A stretch of 64,000 bases of DNA, from positions 124,001 to 188,000 of the forward strand of contig CAWEGI010000016.1 in assembly GCA_963808815.1 (NCBI GenBank), read 5' to 3'. Below the pieces are notes generated by a model that worked only from the letters and a program-made list of their open reading frames with translations, was not told the DNA's origin and made no database searches. This stretch comes from DATBLE01 sp963808815 (GTDB lineage: Bacteria; Actinomycetota; Thermoleophilia; Gaiellales; Gaiellaceae). Shown in pieces: positions 8,262 to 16,874 of the stretch (positions are counted from its first letter, which is position 1; every line of letters begins with the position of its first letter). Both the position numbers and the translations under genes were made by a program.

Positions 8262-9379
8262 CCAGCTACTGGCTGGACGAGCCGGCGCCGCCGATCCCGA
8301 AGCGGCGCCTCCGCGGCTTGCCCGATGCGGTCGTCGTGGGCGGTGGGGTGACCGGTTGCGCTGCCGCCCTGCGCCTAGCCGAGGCGGGCCTGAAGGTGCG
8401 ACTTCACGAGGCCCGCGAGATCGCGGGCGGCGCGAGTGGTCGGAACGGCGGCTTCGCCCTGCGCGGGGGCGCAGCCCCGTACGACGTCACGGTCGAGACC
8501 GTCGGCCGCGATGCCACCGTCTGGCTGTGGCGCCGGACCGAGCAGACGCTCGACCGGCTCGAGGCTCTGGCAGGGGACGCGCTGGTGCGGACGGGAAGTC
8601 TCCGCCTCGCCGCCGACGAGGAGGAGCGCAACGCGCTCGCCGTCGAGCTCGAGGGGCTCCGCGCGGACGACTTCGCCGCCGAGTGGATCGAGGAGCCGCT
8701 CCAGGGGCGCTTCCGCGCGGCCATCTTCCATCCGCCGGATGCCGCCCTCCAGCCCGCCCGCCTGGTGCGACGGATTGCCGTTCGCGCCGCCGAGGCGGGC
8801 GTCGAGATCCGCGAGCACAGCCGCGTCGAGTCGCTCCACGGGCTCGAGGCCGAGCATGTGCTCGTCGCGACCGACGGCTACCCCAGTGGCCTCCTCGGCG
8901 AGCTCGAGGGGCTGATCGTGCCCACGCGCGGCCAGATGATCGCCACCGAGCCGCTCACAGAACGCGTCTTCGACTGCCCCCACTACGGCCGGCACGGCTT
9001 CGACTACTGGCAGCAGGCGCCGGACGGCCGCATCCTGGCTGGAGGGTTCCGTGACTCTGCGCTCCAGGACGAGTTCACGACGGATGAGGTGACGACGTCG
9101 GGCATCCAGAGCGCGCTCGAAGGCTTCGTTGCCGATCTCGTCGGCCGCCCGTTGCGGGTCGACTACCGCTGGGCCGGGCTGTTCGGGCTCGTCCTCGACT
9201 TCCTGCCCGTTGTCGGGCGCCTCCCCGGCGCCGGCCACGCGTGGGTCGCCGGCGGCTACTCGGGCCACGGGAACGTGCTCGGCTTCCTCTGCGGCGAGCT
9301 GGTCGCGGAGGCGATGCTCGGGCGCCCGGCGCCCGAGCTCGCCCTGTTCGATCCGGCGCGGCTACTTAGCCCTGGCTGA
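8258..9379 (+). CDS. FAD-dependent DadA/GlyOX-type oxidoreductase (probable CTG start)
   Basis: The Rossmann dinucleotide-binding motif VVVGGGVTGCAAALRLAEAG and the GGASGRNGGF segment mark a D-amino-acid-oxidase/glycine-oxidase family flavoprotein. The C-terminal W.G..GLVLDFLPVVGRLP and YSGHGNVLGF close the FAD site. Family members begin with a stretch like TSYWLDE. Here that stretch is encoded but preceded only by CTG 8258, which overlaps the previous stop as CTGA. The first standard start, TTG 8318, would delete those residues. I favour 8258, giving 373 residues. The substrate is probably an amine or amino acid. Confidence 0.82.
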   Translation: MTSYWLDEPAPPIPKRRLRGLPDAVVVGGGVTGCAAALRLAEAGLKVRLHEAREIAGGASGRNGGFALRGGAAPYDVTVETVGRDATVWLWRRTEQTLDRLEALAGDALVRTGSLRLAADEEERNALAVELEGLRADDFAAEWIEEPLQGRFRAAIFHPPDAALQPARLVRRIAVRAAEAGVEIREHSRVESLHGLEAEHVLVATDGYPSGLLGELEGLIVPTRGQMIATEPLTERVFDCPHYGRHGFDYWQQAPDGRILAGGFRDSALQDEFTTDEVTTSGIQSALEGFVADLVGRPLRVDYRWAGLFGLVLDFLPVVGRLPGAGHAWVAGGYSGHGNVLGFLCGELVAEAMLGRPAPELALFDPARLLSPG

Positions 9380-9734
9380 AGTCGCCGGGGACGCTCTCGT
9401 CCGTCTGGAAGAGCGAGAACGCGTTGCCTTCGGTGTCCTTGCACCTGGCGAACCAGCCGGTCTGCGGGATCGGCTGCTTGTCGTCGGCCGAGCCGCCGGC
9501 GTCGCGGACTTTGGCGATCGTCGCGTCGATGTCGTCGGTCGCCATGTAGACGATCGGGCCGCTGCCGGCTTCGTCGGACTGGAAGATCGCGCCGACGGGC
9601 TGCTCGCCCTCGGTCATCAGGTACACGAACGGCTCCGTCATCCCGCCGAACGTCCAGCCGAACACGCCGCTCCAGAAGGCCTTCGCCCGATCTGTGTCGG
9701 CCGAAGGCAGCTCGAAGTGCACGATGGTGGCCAT
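9366..9734 (-). CDS. VOC family protein
   Basis: 122 residues: starts IVHFELPSADTDRAKAFW with FGWTF, typical of the VOC subfamily often annotated as hydroxylases or 27-kDa antigen relatives, and ends RCKDTEGNAFSLFQ with the metal-ligand Glu position of the second half. It converges with the flavoprotein gene, overlapping by 14 bases. It starts at ATG 9734, divergent from 9791, so the two starts share a 56-base promoter region. Confidence 0.82.
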   Translation of the reverse strand: MATIVHFELPSADTDRAKAFWSGVFGWTFGGMTEPFVYLMTEGEQPVGAIFQSDEAGSGPIVYMATDDIDATIAKVRDAGGSADDKQPIPQTGWFARCKDTEGNAFSLFQTDESVPGDFSQG

Positions 9735-9790
9735 GGACGGCAGCCTACATGGGACAATCGGGCGAACGTTCCCGATGGAAGGAGCTGCTC

Positions 9791-10105
9791 GTGTCCGTGA
9801 TCGTCACTCTCGTCGCGCCCGGCGATCCAAAGGCGATGGAGCGAATCGCCGCGGAGGATCCAGCCCGGCTGCAGGCGATCGTCGATGCCGCGAAGAGCCA
9901 CGGCCTGATCGCCCACCGCTTCTACGGCTCCGGGGAAAAGCTGATGGCGATCGACGAGTGGCCGGACGCGGAGAGCTTCCAGCGGTTCTTCGCAGAGCAG
10001 GAGCCGACGATCGGGCCGATCATGCAGCAGGTGGCGGCCGGCGAACCCGAGATCACCTTCTGGACGAAGCTCGAGACCGGCGACGACTTCGGCTGGGACG
10101 CCTAG
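9791..10105 (+). CDS. Small dimeric alpha/beta-barrel (ABM-like) protein
   Basis: 104 residues from GTG 9791, preceded by AAGGAG at 9779-9784. The opening VIVTLVAPGDPKAMERIA, the central helix AIVDAAKSHGLIAHRFY, and the pair DEWPDAESFQRFF look like a ferredoxin-like dimeric barrel (antibiotic biosynthesis monooxygenase/EthD superfamily). No catalytic residues are recognisable. A longer frame from 9749 lacks a ribosome site. Function is unknown. Confidence 0.7.
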   Translation: MSVIVTLVAPGDPKAMERIAAEDPARLQAIVDAAKSHGLIAHRFYGSGEKLMAIDEWPDAESFQRFFAEQEPTIGPIMQQVAAGEPEITFWTKLETGDDFGWDA

Positions 10106-10114
10106 CGCGGCAGC

Positions 10115-11044
10115 TCATAGATCCACGGTCTGCAGATCCAATTTCTCTGCCTGCTCGATCGCCGCGAGCGCGATGGCGAGGTCCTGGATCGCAAGGCCGG
10201 TCGAGTCGAAGACCGTCACGTCCGAATCGGACTCGCGGCCCGGCGCCTCGCCGGCGAGGACTGCGCCGAGCGTGGTGATTTCCTCCCGGCTCAGGCGATC
10301 TGCCGCCACGGCTGCCGCCAGCTCGCCGCCGTGGCTGGCCTGCTCCCAGTCGTCGCAGAAGACCCGGGCGCGTGCGAGTTCGGCCACGGCGATCTCGGCC
10401 TTTCCCGGGCCGTCGGCGCCCATCAGGGAGACGTGCTGGCCCGGCCGTAGCGAGCCCTCCGGGAGCAGCACCTCGTTCCCCGGCGTCACGGTCACGAGCC
10501 GGTCAGCTGCGAGTGCCTCCTCCCGGGACGCCGCGAGCCGTGCGCCGAGCTCATCGGCCGCCGCCCGGGCCCGCACCGGGTCGACGTCCCAGACGAGTAC
10601 ATCCTGACCTCGGGAGACGAACGTCCGCGCCGCAGCCCTGCCGTTCACACCCGCGCCCACGACGGCCGCCGAGCCGGGTCGCCCGAGCGTCTCGGCAGCC
10701 AGGACCGCCGCGGCGCCGGTGCGGAGCGCGGTGACCGCCCCGGCGTCGAACACCGCGACCAGCCGTCCGTCCGAGACGTCGGACAGCAGGACCAACCCTG
10801 TCACGGTCGGCAGCCCTCGCGCCGGGTTGCCCGGATAGGACGTGACCCACTTCAGCAGCGCGTGGCCGCCCCCGAGCGCCGGCATCGCGCGGAAGTCCCC
10901 GGCCGGGTACGCGGGCACGTAGACCTTCGGCGGCATCGACCACTCGCCGCGCGCGTAGGCGACGAACGCCTCGCGCACCGCCTCCACCGCCCGCTCCGGC
11001 GAGACCGCGGCCTCGACGTCGCGCGCCCGGAAGAGCGGGATCAC
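10115..11044 (-). CDS. Ornithine cyclodeaminase/mu-crystallin family protein
   Basis: 309 residues. N-terminal substrate-binding half contains MPPKVYVP, KWVTSYPGNP and VFDAGAVTALRTGA (the catalytic Asp/substrate-binding region of the OCD family), then a Rossmann domain AVVGAGVNGRAAART binding NAD(H), and a DDWEQASHGGE segment. Members include ornithine cyclodeaminase, archaeal-type alanine dehydrogenase and ketimine reductase; which one cannot be told. Its ATG overlaps the pntB stop by 4 bases, so it is the last gene of the pnt operon. The enzyme might share the NAD(P)H pool controlled by Pnt. Confidence 0.82.
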   Translation of the reverse strand: MIPLFRARDVEAAVSPERAVEAVREAFVAYARGEWSMPPKVYVPAYPAGDFRAMPALGGGHALLKWVTSYPGNPARGLPTVTGLVLLSDVSDGRLVAVFDAGAVTALRTGAAAVLAAETLGRPGSAAVVGAGVNGRAAARTFVSRGQDVLVWDVDPVRARAAADELGARLAASREEALAADRLVTVTPGNEVLLPEGSLRPGQHVSLMGADGPGKAEIAVAELARARVFCDDWEQASHGGELAAAVAADRLSREEITTLGAVLAGEAPGRESDSDVTVFDSTGLAIQDLAIALAAIEQAEKLDLQTVDL

Positions 11045-12438
11045 AGCGCCTTGACTGCGGCGGCGAGCTTCACGACCGACTCACGCGCGTCGCCGAAGAG
11101 CATCTGCGTGTTCGGCAGCGTGTACAGCGGGTTGTCGACGCCGGCGAAGCCCGGGCGCATGCTGCGCTTGAGCACGACCACGGTCTGCGCCTTGTCGACG
11201 TCGAGGATCGGCATGCCGTAGATCGGACTGCCCGAGTTCGCGCGTGCGTCGGGGTTGGTGACGTCGTTCGCGCCGATCACGAGCGCGACGTCGGTGCGCT
11301 CGAACTCCGGGTTGATCTCGTCCATCTCGACGAGCTGCTCGTACGGCACATTGGCCTCGGCGAGGAGGACGTTCATGTGGCCGGGCATGCGGCCGGCGAC
11401 CGGGTGGATTGCGTACTTGACGTCGACACCACGCTTCTCGAGCTCGTCGGCGAGCTCCCGGACAGCGTGCTGCGCCTGCGCGACCGCCAGGCCGTAGCCC
11501 GGGATGATGATCACCCGGTCCGCGTAGGCGAGCATCACGGCCACGTCCTCGGCGGTGGTCGAGCGCACCGTCCCACCGTCGGCGGCCGCACCCTCCGCTC
11601 CGGCGGTCGTCTGCAGCTGGCCGAACGCGCCGAAGAAGACGTTCGACACCGAGCGGCCCATCGCGCGGGCCATCATCAGCGTCAGCAAGGTGCCCGACGC
11701 CCCGACGAGCATGCCGCTGACGATCAGGACGTTCTGGTGGAGGACGAACCCGGTCGCGGCGGCGGCGACGCCGGTGAAGGCGTTCAGCAGCGAGATGACG
11801 ACGGGCATGTCGGCGCCGCCGATCGGCAGCACGAACAGGACGCCGAAGGCGAGCGCCCCGAGGATGACCAGTACGAGCAGGAACGTCTTCTGCGGCCCGA
11901 AGACGATCACGAAGCCGAGCGCGACCAGCGCGGCGAGCAACGCCAGGTTGCCGATCTGCTGGCCCGGATACACGATCGGCCGCCCGCCGATCAGCTCGCG
12001 CAGCTTGGCGAAGGCGATCAGGCTGCCTGCGAACGAGACGCTCCCGATGAGGGCCGAGAGGACGATCGCAACCGAGGCGTCGTAGTCGAGCTTCCCAGGC
12101 TCCGGGATCGAGTTGTGGAAGTCCGCCAGCGCGACCAGCGCCGCCGCGCCGCCGCCGACGCCGTTGAACAGCGCCACCATCTCCGGAATCGCGGTCATCC
12201 TCACGGCGCGCGCGGCGTATGCCCCGACGGGCGCCGAGACCGCCATCACGACCAGGATCGACGCATAGTTCGTCAGCCCAGGCGTGAAGAAGGTGGCGAC
12301 GATCGCGAACGCCATCCCGACCGCGCCGATCCAGTTGCCGTGCCTCGCCCGCGCCGGATGCGACAGGAACTGGAGTGCGACGATGAAGCAGACGATCGTG
12401 ACCAGGTACGCGAGGTAGATCCAGTCGGTCCGGCTCAT
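11041..12438 (-). CDS. pntB: NAD(P) transhydrogenase subunit beta
   Basis: 465 residues. Residues 1-260 are about nine membrane helices forming the proton channel (domain II), and the C-terminal 190 residues are the NADP(H)-binding domain III with PGYGLAVAQAQHAVREL, HPVAGRMPGHMNVLLAEA, and VIGANDVTNP. The complex couples hydride transfer from NADH to NADP+ to proton entry, supplying NADPH. It overlaps pntA2 upstream and the OCD gene downstream by ATGA junctions. Confidence 0.95.
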   Translation of the reverse strand: MSRTDWIYLAYLVTIVCFIVALQFLSHPARARHGNWIGAVGMAFAIVATFFTPGLTNYASILVVMAVSAPVGAYAARAVRMTAIPEMVALFNGVGGGAAALVALADFHNSIPEPGKLDYDASVAIVLSALIGSVSFAGSLIAFAKLRELIGGRPIVYPGQQIGNLALLAALVALGFVIVFGPQKTFLLVLVILGALAFGVLFVLPIGGADMPVVISLLNAFTGVAAAATGFVLHQNVLIVSGMLVGASGTLLTLMMARAMGRSVSNVFFGAFGQLQTTAGAEGAAADGGTVRSTTAEDVAVMLAYADRVIIIPGYGLAVAQAQHAVRELADELEKRGVDVKYAIHPVAGRMPGHMNVLLAEANVPYEQLVEMDEINPEFERTDVALVIGANDVTNPDARANSGSPIYGMPILDVDKAQTVVVLKRSMRPGFAGVDNPLYTLPNTQMLFGDARESVVKLAAAVKAL

Positions 12439-12752
12439 TCCTCTCCCGCGTCCTCCGCAGGTGCCTTCTTCTTCGGCTTGAACATCTCCAGCATCCGATC
12501 GGTGACGACGAAGCCGCCGACGACGTTGCCGGTCGCCAGCGCGACCGCGGCCAGCGAGACGATCCGCAGCCAGGTGGGCTGGCCGTGCGCGCCGGCGACG
12601 ATGATCGCGCCCACGATCACGATTCCGTGGATCGCGTTCGTCCCCGACATCAACGGCGTGTGGAGCAGCGTCGGCACCTTCGAGATCACCTGCACGCCGA
12701 GGAAGGCGGCGAGGATCAGGACGGTCAGCTCGATCAGGAAGCTCGTGTTCAC
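12435..12752 (-). CDS. pntAB: NAD(P) transhydrogenase subunit alpha part 2
   Basis: 105 residues, GTG start at 12752 overlapping the pntA1 stop as GTGA. Contains three to four membrane helices (FLIELTVLILAAFLGVQVI, GIVIVGAIIV, VSLAAVALATGNVVGGF) with TPLMSGTNAIHGIV, the conserved segment of the alpha-2 subunit. Ends with a charged KPKKK tail. A split alpha subunit (three-gene pnt) is the usual arrangement in actinobacteria and proteobacteria such as Rhodospirillum. Confidence 0.93.
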   Translation of the reverse strand: MNTSFLIELTVLILAAFLGVQVISKVPTLLHTPLMSGTNAIHGIVIVGAIIVAGAHGQPTWLRIVSLAAVALATGNVVGGFVVTDRMLEMFKPKKKAPAEDAGEE

Positions 12753-13837
12753 CCGGCAGCCGGCTCCTTCCTGGTCACGCACGCCCCAGCGGTGATCTCG
12801 TCGTCGAAGTCGAGGACGAGCGCGCCCTCGGGCGCGAGGTGGTTGAGCAGCGCCTGGACGTTGCGGGCGTAGAGCTGGCTCGCGTGGTACGGCATCTCGC
12901 TGGGCAGGTTGAGCAGGCCGACGATCGTAACCCCCTCGCGCACGACCTCCTCGCCCGGTTCGGTCAGCTCGCAGTTGCCGCCGGTCTCGGCGGCGAGGTC
13001 GACGATCACCGAGCCGGGACGCATCGCTTCCACTGCCGAGGCCGGGATCAACTTCGGCGCCGGCCGGCCGGGGATCGCGGCCGTGGTGATCACCGCGTCG
13101 AAGTCCGGGAGCCGCTTCTCCAGCTCGGCCTGCTGCTGTGCCTGCTGCTCGGGCGTGAGCTCGGTCGCGTAGCCGCCGGCGGTCTCCTCGCCCTGAACGC
13201 CGAGGTCGAGGAACTTCGCCCCCAGAGACTCGATCTGCTCCCTGACGGCTGCACGGACGTCGAAGCCGAACACGACCCCGCCGAGGCGACGGGCAGTCGC
13301 AATCGCCTGGAGCCCGGCGACGCCGGCTCCGATCACGAGCACCTTCGCCGGCTGCACCGTGCCCGCCGCGGTGGTCAGCATCGGCATGAAGCGGGGCAGT
13401 CGGTCGGCGGCGATCAGCGCCGCCTTGTATCCCCCGACGGTGGCCTGCGACGACAGCGCGTCCATCGACTGCGCCCGGGTGATCCGTGGGATGGACTCCA
13501 TCGCAAACGCGACCACCCCCTGGGCGGCGAGCCGGTCGATCCCTGCCTGGTCGGTGAGCGGCTGCAGGAAGCCGATCAGGACGGCGCCGGTCCGGAGCTT
13601 TCCCGCCTCCTCCACGGTCGGCTTCTGCACCTTGACGACCACGTCGGCGTCCCACGCGCTGTCGGCGACGGTTGCTCCCGCCTCGGTGTACGCGTCGTCC
13701 TCGAACGACGCGGCGCTTCCGGCGCCGCGCTCGACCAGCACCTCGTGACCCGCTTCCACAAGCCTGGCGACCACCTCCGGGACGAGCGCCACACGGCGCT
13801 CGCCCTGCGCGGTCTCCCTCGGGACCCCGATTCGCAC
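12749..13837 (-). CDS. pntAA: NAD(P) transhydrogenase subunit alpha part 1
   Basis: 362 residues related to alanine dehydrogenase. N-terminal IGVPRE...GERRVALVPE, then the QPLTD and GGYKAAL segments, and the NAD-binding domain I with VIGAGVAGLQAIATARRLG followed by FDVR. The C-terminal half has TTAAIPGRPAPKLI and VDLAAETGGNCELT. It starts at GTG 13837 and is first of the operon pntAA-pntAB-pntB-OCD. No clear promoter consensus lies in the 34-base gap to the dedA-like gene, so transcription may begin further up. Confidence 0.95.
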   Translation of the reverse strand: MRIGVPRETAQGERRVALVPEVVARLVEAGHEVLVERGAGSAASFEDDAYTEAGATVADSAWDADVVVKVQKPTVEEAGKLRTGAVLIGFLQPLTDQAGIDRLAAQGVVAFAMESIPRITRAQSMDALSSQATVGGYKAALIAADRLPRFMPMLTTAAGTVQPAKVLVIGAGVAGLQAIATARRLGGVVFGFDVRAAVREQIESLGAKFLDLGVQGEETAGGYATELTPEQQAQQQAELEKRLPDFDAVITTAAIPGRPAPKLIPASAVEAMRPGSVIVDLAAETGGNCELTEPGEEVVREGVTIVGLLNLPSEMPYHASQLYARNVQALLNHLAPEGALVLDFDDEITAGACVTRKEPAAG

Positions 13838-13871
13838 GCGCCAATGCTATTCGGCGCGGGCAGACCGGGTC

Positions 13872-14468
13872 TCAGGAAGCCTGCGCCGACCGCTTGCGGT
13901 ACCAGCGGACCAGCTCGATCAGGCCGGCGACGGACGCCGCGACCGCAAACGCGACCAGGAGGCCCTTCCAAGGGGCGGTCTCGAAGGCCTTGCCCCCGAA
14001 GTAGCCGAGCAGTGCGGCGTATGACGCCCAGATGATGCCGGCGATGACGTCGTAGAAGATGAACCGCCGCCACGGCCAGTCGAGGCTGCCGGCGGCGAAG
14101 GTGGCCGCCGTCCGGCCTCCGGGGATGAACCGGCCGATGATGATCAGGTAGCCGCCTCGTTCCTCGAGGAGCCGGTGGGCCCGATCGAGGTGTCGGCGGC
14201 GGTCGCCCTTGAAGAGTCGTCCCGCGATCCGTTCGCCGAAGATGCGCCCGATCCAGTACGAGACGTTGTCGCCGCAGACCGCCCCGGCCGCAGCCGCCAG
14301 GATGACGAGGCCGATACTGAGGTCGCCGCTGCCGGCGAGGACACCCGCGGCGATCACGGTCGCCTCGCTGGGGACGATCGGGAAGAACGCGTCGATCGCG
14401 GAGACGGCGAAGACGATCCCGTAACTCCAGGCCGAGCCCGAGATCGCGTCGATGATCGACTGGAACAC
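13872..14468 (-). CDS. DedA/VTT family membrane protein
   Basis: 198 residues from GTG 14468. Contains FPIVPSEATVIAAGVLAG near residue 30, GDNVSYWIGRIFGER near 75, and the GRFIPGGRTAATFAAG signature near 120, with four to five membrane segments. Members are small transporters/scramblases linked to undecaprenyl-phosphate recycling and membrane homeostasis. The frame extends to 14624, but that part overlaps the divergent HD gene and shows no conservation. Confidence 0.87.
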   Translation of the reverse strand: MFQSIIDAISGSAWSYGIVFAVSAIDAFFPIVPSEATVIAAGVLAGSGDLSIGLVILAAAAGAVCGDNVSYWIGRIFGERIAGRLFKGDRRRHLDRAHRLLEERGGYLIIIGRFIPGGRTAATFAAGSLDWPWRRFIFYDVIAGIIWASYAALLGYFGGKAFETAPWKGLLVAFAVAASVAGLIELVRWYRKRSAQAS

Positions 14469-14541
14469 GCCGCCATTGTGCCCATCGCGTCGTGTCACCC
14501 TTTGGAGGGATACGCGCGGCCGGGTCGAATCCCGTCGGTCC

Positions 14542-15142
14542 GTGAGCGCTCTCCTCGCTCTGTCCGAAGCGGTCGAGAACTGCGACCCGTACACCCGCGG
14601 CCACTCGGCGCGGGTCGCGCGCATGGCCTACGAGGTCGGCCTGCGACTCGACTGCGACGAGTCGGAACTGGCCCTGCTCACACTCGGCGGGGCGCTCCAT
14701 GATGTCGGCAAGCTCGGGGTGCGCGACGAGGTACTCAACAAGCCCGGCCCGCTGACCGCCGACGAGCTGCGTGAGGTGCGCGCCCACCCGGAGATCGGCG
14801 CCCGGATGGTCGCGCTCGACCGCGCGCTTCGCGCCGCGCTCCCCGCCGTCCTCTACCACCACGAGCGATGGGACGGGGCCGGCTATCCGAGCGGTTGTTC
14901 AGGGTCCGCGATCCCGCTCGTCGCGCGCATCCTCGGCGTCGTCGACAGCTACGACGCGATGACGTCGGACCGGCCGTATCGTCGTGCGCGCCCGGAGACC
15001 CGGGCCGCGGAGGAGGTCGAGCGGTGCGCCGGCACACAGTTCGATCCGGAGGTCGCCGAGGCGTTTCTGGACGCATGGGAATCCGGGGCGTTCCACGCCG
15101 CCGGGCGCGTCCGGGCGACGGCCGGCGGCCGTCGCGACGTAG
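14542..15142 (+). CDS. HD-GYP-type phosphodiesterase domain protein (3' end unresolved)
   Basis: From GTG 14542: AVENCDPYTRGHSARVARMA (first metal His), GALHDVGKLGV (HD), HPEIGARMV, YHHERWDGAGYP and DSYDAMTSDRPYR. The GYP triplet is present (GAGYP), as in cyclic-di-GMP phosphodiesterases. The HD-GYP fold is complete by about 15115. The frame then stays open to 16524, antisense through the dehydrogenase gene, which is implausible as protein. A stop at 15140-15142 lies one frame over, so a single-base shift near 15100 would give a normal end. The end given here is that stop. It is a minimal protein with no sensor domain. Confidence 0.72.
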
Positions 15143-15204
15143 CGGCACCGAGAGCCGAGCCTTCATCGTTCCGAGCGAGGGCAGACCCAGGGGTTGCCCC
15201 GACG

Positions 15205-16272
15205 TCAAAGCGCCGCCCAGACCTCCAGCTTGGTCCGAACGCGGCGGATGACGTCGTCCGTGAACTCGCTCGTTCCTGCGTGGCCGCCGAGGTCGGCCGT
15301 GCGCACGCCGTCGGCGACGGTCTCGAGGCAGGCCTCGCGGATCGCACGTCCCGCCACGGCGGTTCTCTCCGTGTAGCCCAGCAACGCGGCGCCGGCCAGG
15401 ATCATCGCCATCGGGTTCGCGACGTTCTTGCCCTGCAGCGACGGAGCGGTGCCGTGGGCCGCCTCGGCCATGACCGCGTCCGGCTCGAAGTCGTCGTCGA
15501 AGGCGACGAGCAGCGACTCGGCGCCGGCGATCGAGCCGAACAGCGGCAGCACCAGGTCGGAGAGGATGTCCCCGTCGCGGTTCAGGGCCGGGATGATCAG
15601 CGGATCGCCTGCGGCGGCGATCAGCAACGCGAACGTCGCGTCGATCAGCTGCGGCTCGTACGGCACGTCCGGGTGGCGGGCGGCGGCCGCGTCCATCTCC
15701 TCCTTCAGCATCCCCTCGTAGGTGGGGCTGACGGTGTATTTCGGGCCGCCGAAGACCTTCGCGCCCGCGCGCTCGGCCTCGCGGAACGCGAACTCGGCGA
15801 CAGCACGGCAGATGCGGCGCTCGATGCGCTCCGTCCGGAAGGCGACTTCGTCGTCGCCCTTGCCCTCGCGCCACTCCTTCGCCCCGTACGCGTCGCCGAC
15901 CGCCATCCGCACGACCGAGATGGGCGCGTGGACGCCGCCGAACGGGACGACGCCGGGAATCCGGCGGCCGGTCCGCACGATCACCTTGCCGCCGATCTCC
16001 TCGCGGATGATCCGGTTCGGCGATCCGACGTCGTCCCTGCCCTCCGGTGTGATCGTCGCCGCTTTCAGGCCGAGGCCCGCCTCGCTGAGCGCCGCGGCCG
16101 CCTCGTGCACGACCTGGTTCTGGGTCGCCCGCCGCCGCTCGAGCGAGAGGTCGAACCGGGAGAAGTCGAGCTCGACGGCGATCACGTCGGGGGCGAGCAC
16201 CCGCAGCGCCTCCTCGAGCAGCTCCTGGCCGGTCTCGTCCCCTTCGAGGACGACGATCGTCGAGGTGTCCAC
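15205..16272 (-). CDS. Isocitrate/isopropylmalate dehydrogenase family protein
   Basis: 355 residues of the beta-decarboxylating dehydrogenase family. It opens VVLEGDETGQELLEEAL, has substrate/phosphate-loop residues in GDAYGAKEW and ERIERRICR, the Lys-containing FGGPKYTVSPTYEGM, the metal Asp residues in NRDGDILSDLVLPLFGS, and the cofactor loop EAAHGTAPSLQGKNVANP. It differs from both short-chain leuB and classic NADP-icd and resembles the larger icd group, so isocitrate oxidation is my best guess. Start is ATG 16272. It is convergent to the HD-GYP gene. Confidence 0.85.
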   Translation of the reverse strand: MDTSTIVVLEGDETGQELLEEALRVLAPDVIAVELDFSRFDLSLERRRATQNQVVHEAAAALSEAGLGLKAATITPEGRDDVGSPNRIIREEIGGKVIVRTGRRIPGVVPFGGVHAPISVVRMAVGDAYGAKEWREGKGDDEVAFRTERIERRICRAVAEFAFREAERAGAKVFGGPKYTVSPTYEGMLKEEMDAAAARHPDVPYEPQLIDATFALLIAAAGDPLIIPALNRDGDILSDLVLPLFGSIAGAESLLVAFDDDFEPDAVMAEAAHGTAPSLQGKNVANPMAMILAGAALLGYTERTAVAGRAIREACLETVADGVRTADLGGHAGTSEFTDDVIRRVRTKLEVWAAL

Positions 16273-16555
16273 GGGGGGATTGTCTCAGGCGGCCGGGAGG
16301 TCCTCGTCGGAGAGCAGGTCGAGCACCGCCGGCTTGCTTGCTCTGAGACGAGAATCCGCGGCCGCGCCGGAGGCGGCGAATTCCCGGACCGGAGCGTCGA
16401 CGCGTCGCAATCTCGGCAGGGACTTGCATCCTCCGCGTGGAGGGGACGAGGAAACCCGTCGACAGCCGCGCATTGCTCGGAGAATCCCAGCTGCCATTTT
16501 CCGGTCGAGTTCCGTTACTCTTGAGGCTCGAGACCCGCGAAGTCGGAGGATCGAA

Positions 16556-16753
16556 TTGGCACGAAAGACCGTTCTCGTCTGTGACCAGTGCAGCAGGGAA
16601 GTGGACGAAGGAAAGGGCGCGACGATGCGCCTGTCCTTTTCCGATGCTCGGCGCGGCGCAAAAGAAGCAGATCTCTGCGATTCGTGCGCGACGAGCATGC
16701 CCGGGCGCGCGACCGCTCGCCGCGGTCGCAAGCCCAAGTCCGTAGCAGCCTGA
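16556..16753 (+). CDS. Small two-CxxC zinc-ribbon-like protein
   Basis: 65 residues from TTG 16556, with GGAGGA at 16545-16550 as ribosome site. Two cysteine pairs (CDQC near residue 9 and CDSC near residue 44) could bind one zinc. The centre RLSFSDARRGAKEADL is mixed, and the C-terminus is highly basic (RATARRGRKPKS), which suggests nucleic-acid binding. I do not recognise a named family. It is followed at once by a strong terminator, so it is monocistronic. Confidence 0.72.
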   Translation: MARKTVLVCDQCSREVDEGKGATMRLSFSDARRGAKEADLCDSCATSMPGRATARRGRKPKSVAA

Positions 16754-16759
16754 ACGAGC

Positions 16760-16804
16760 CTCGGGGACGGGTTCGTCCCGTCCCCGAGCTCTGCTCCCGT
16801 TTTT
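16760..16804 (+). terminator. Intrinsic terminator
   Basis: Perfect 12-bp stem CTCGGGGACGGG / CCCGTCCCCGAG (16760-16771, 16777-16788) with a TTCGT loop, followed 10 bases later by a run of five T. It begins 7 bases after the stop of the small zinc protein. Confidence 0.85.
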
Positions 16805-16874
16805 CGCGCTCTTTCCCGGTTTCGCGGCCGGCCGCGTAAGCAGAACCGTCGGAGCGCGGGACTAGTATGGGTCG

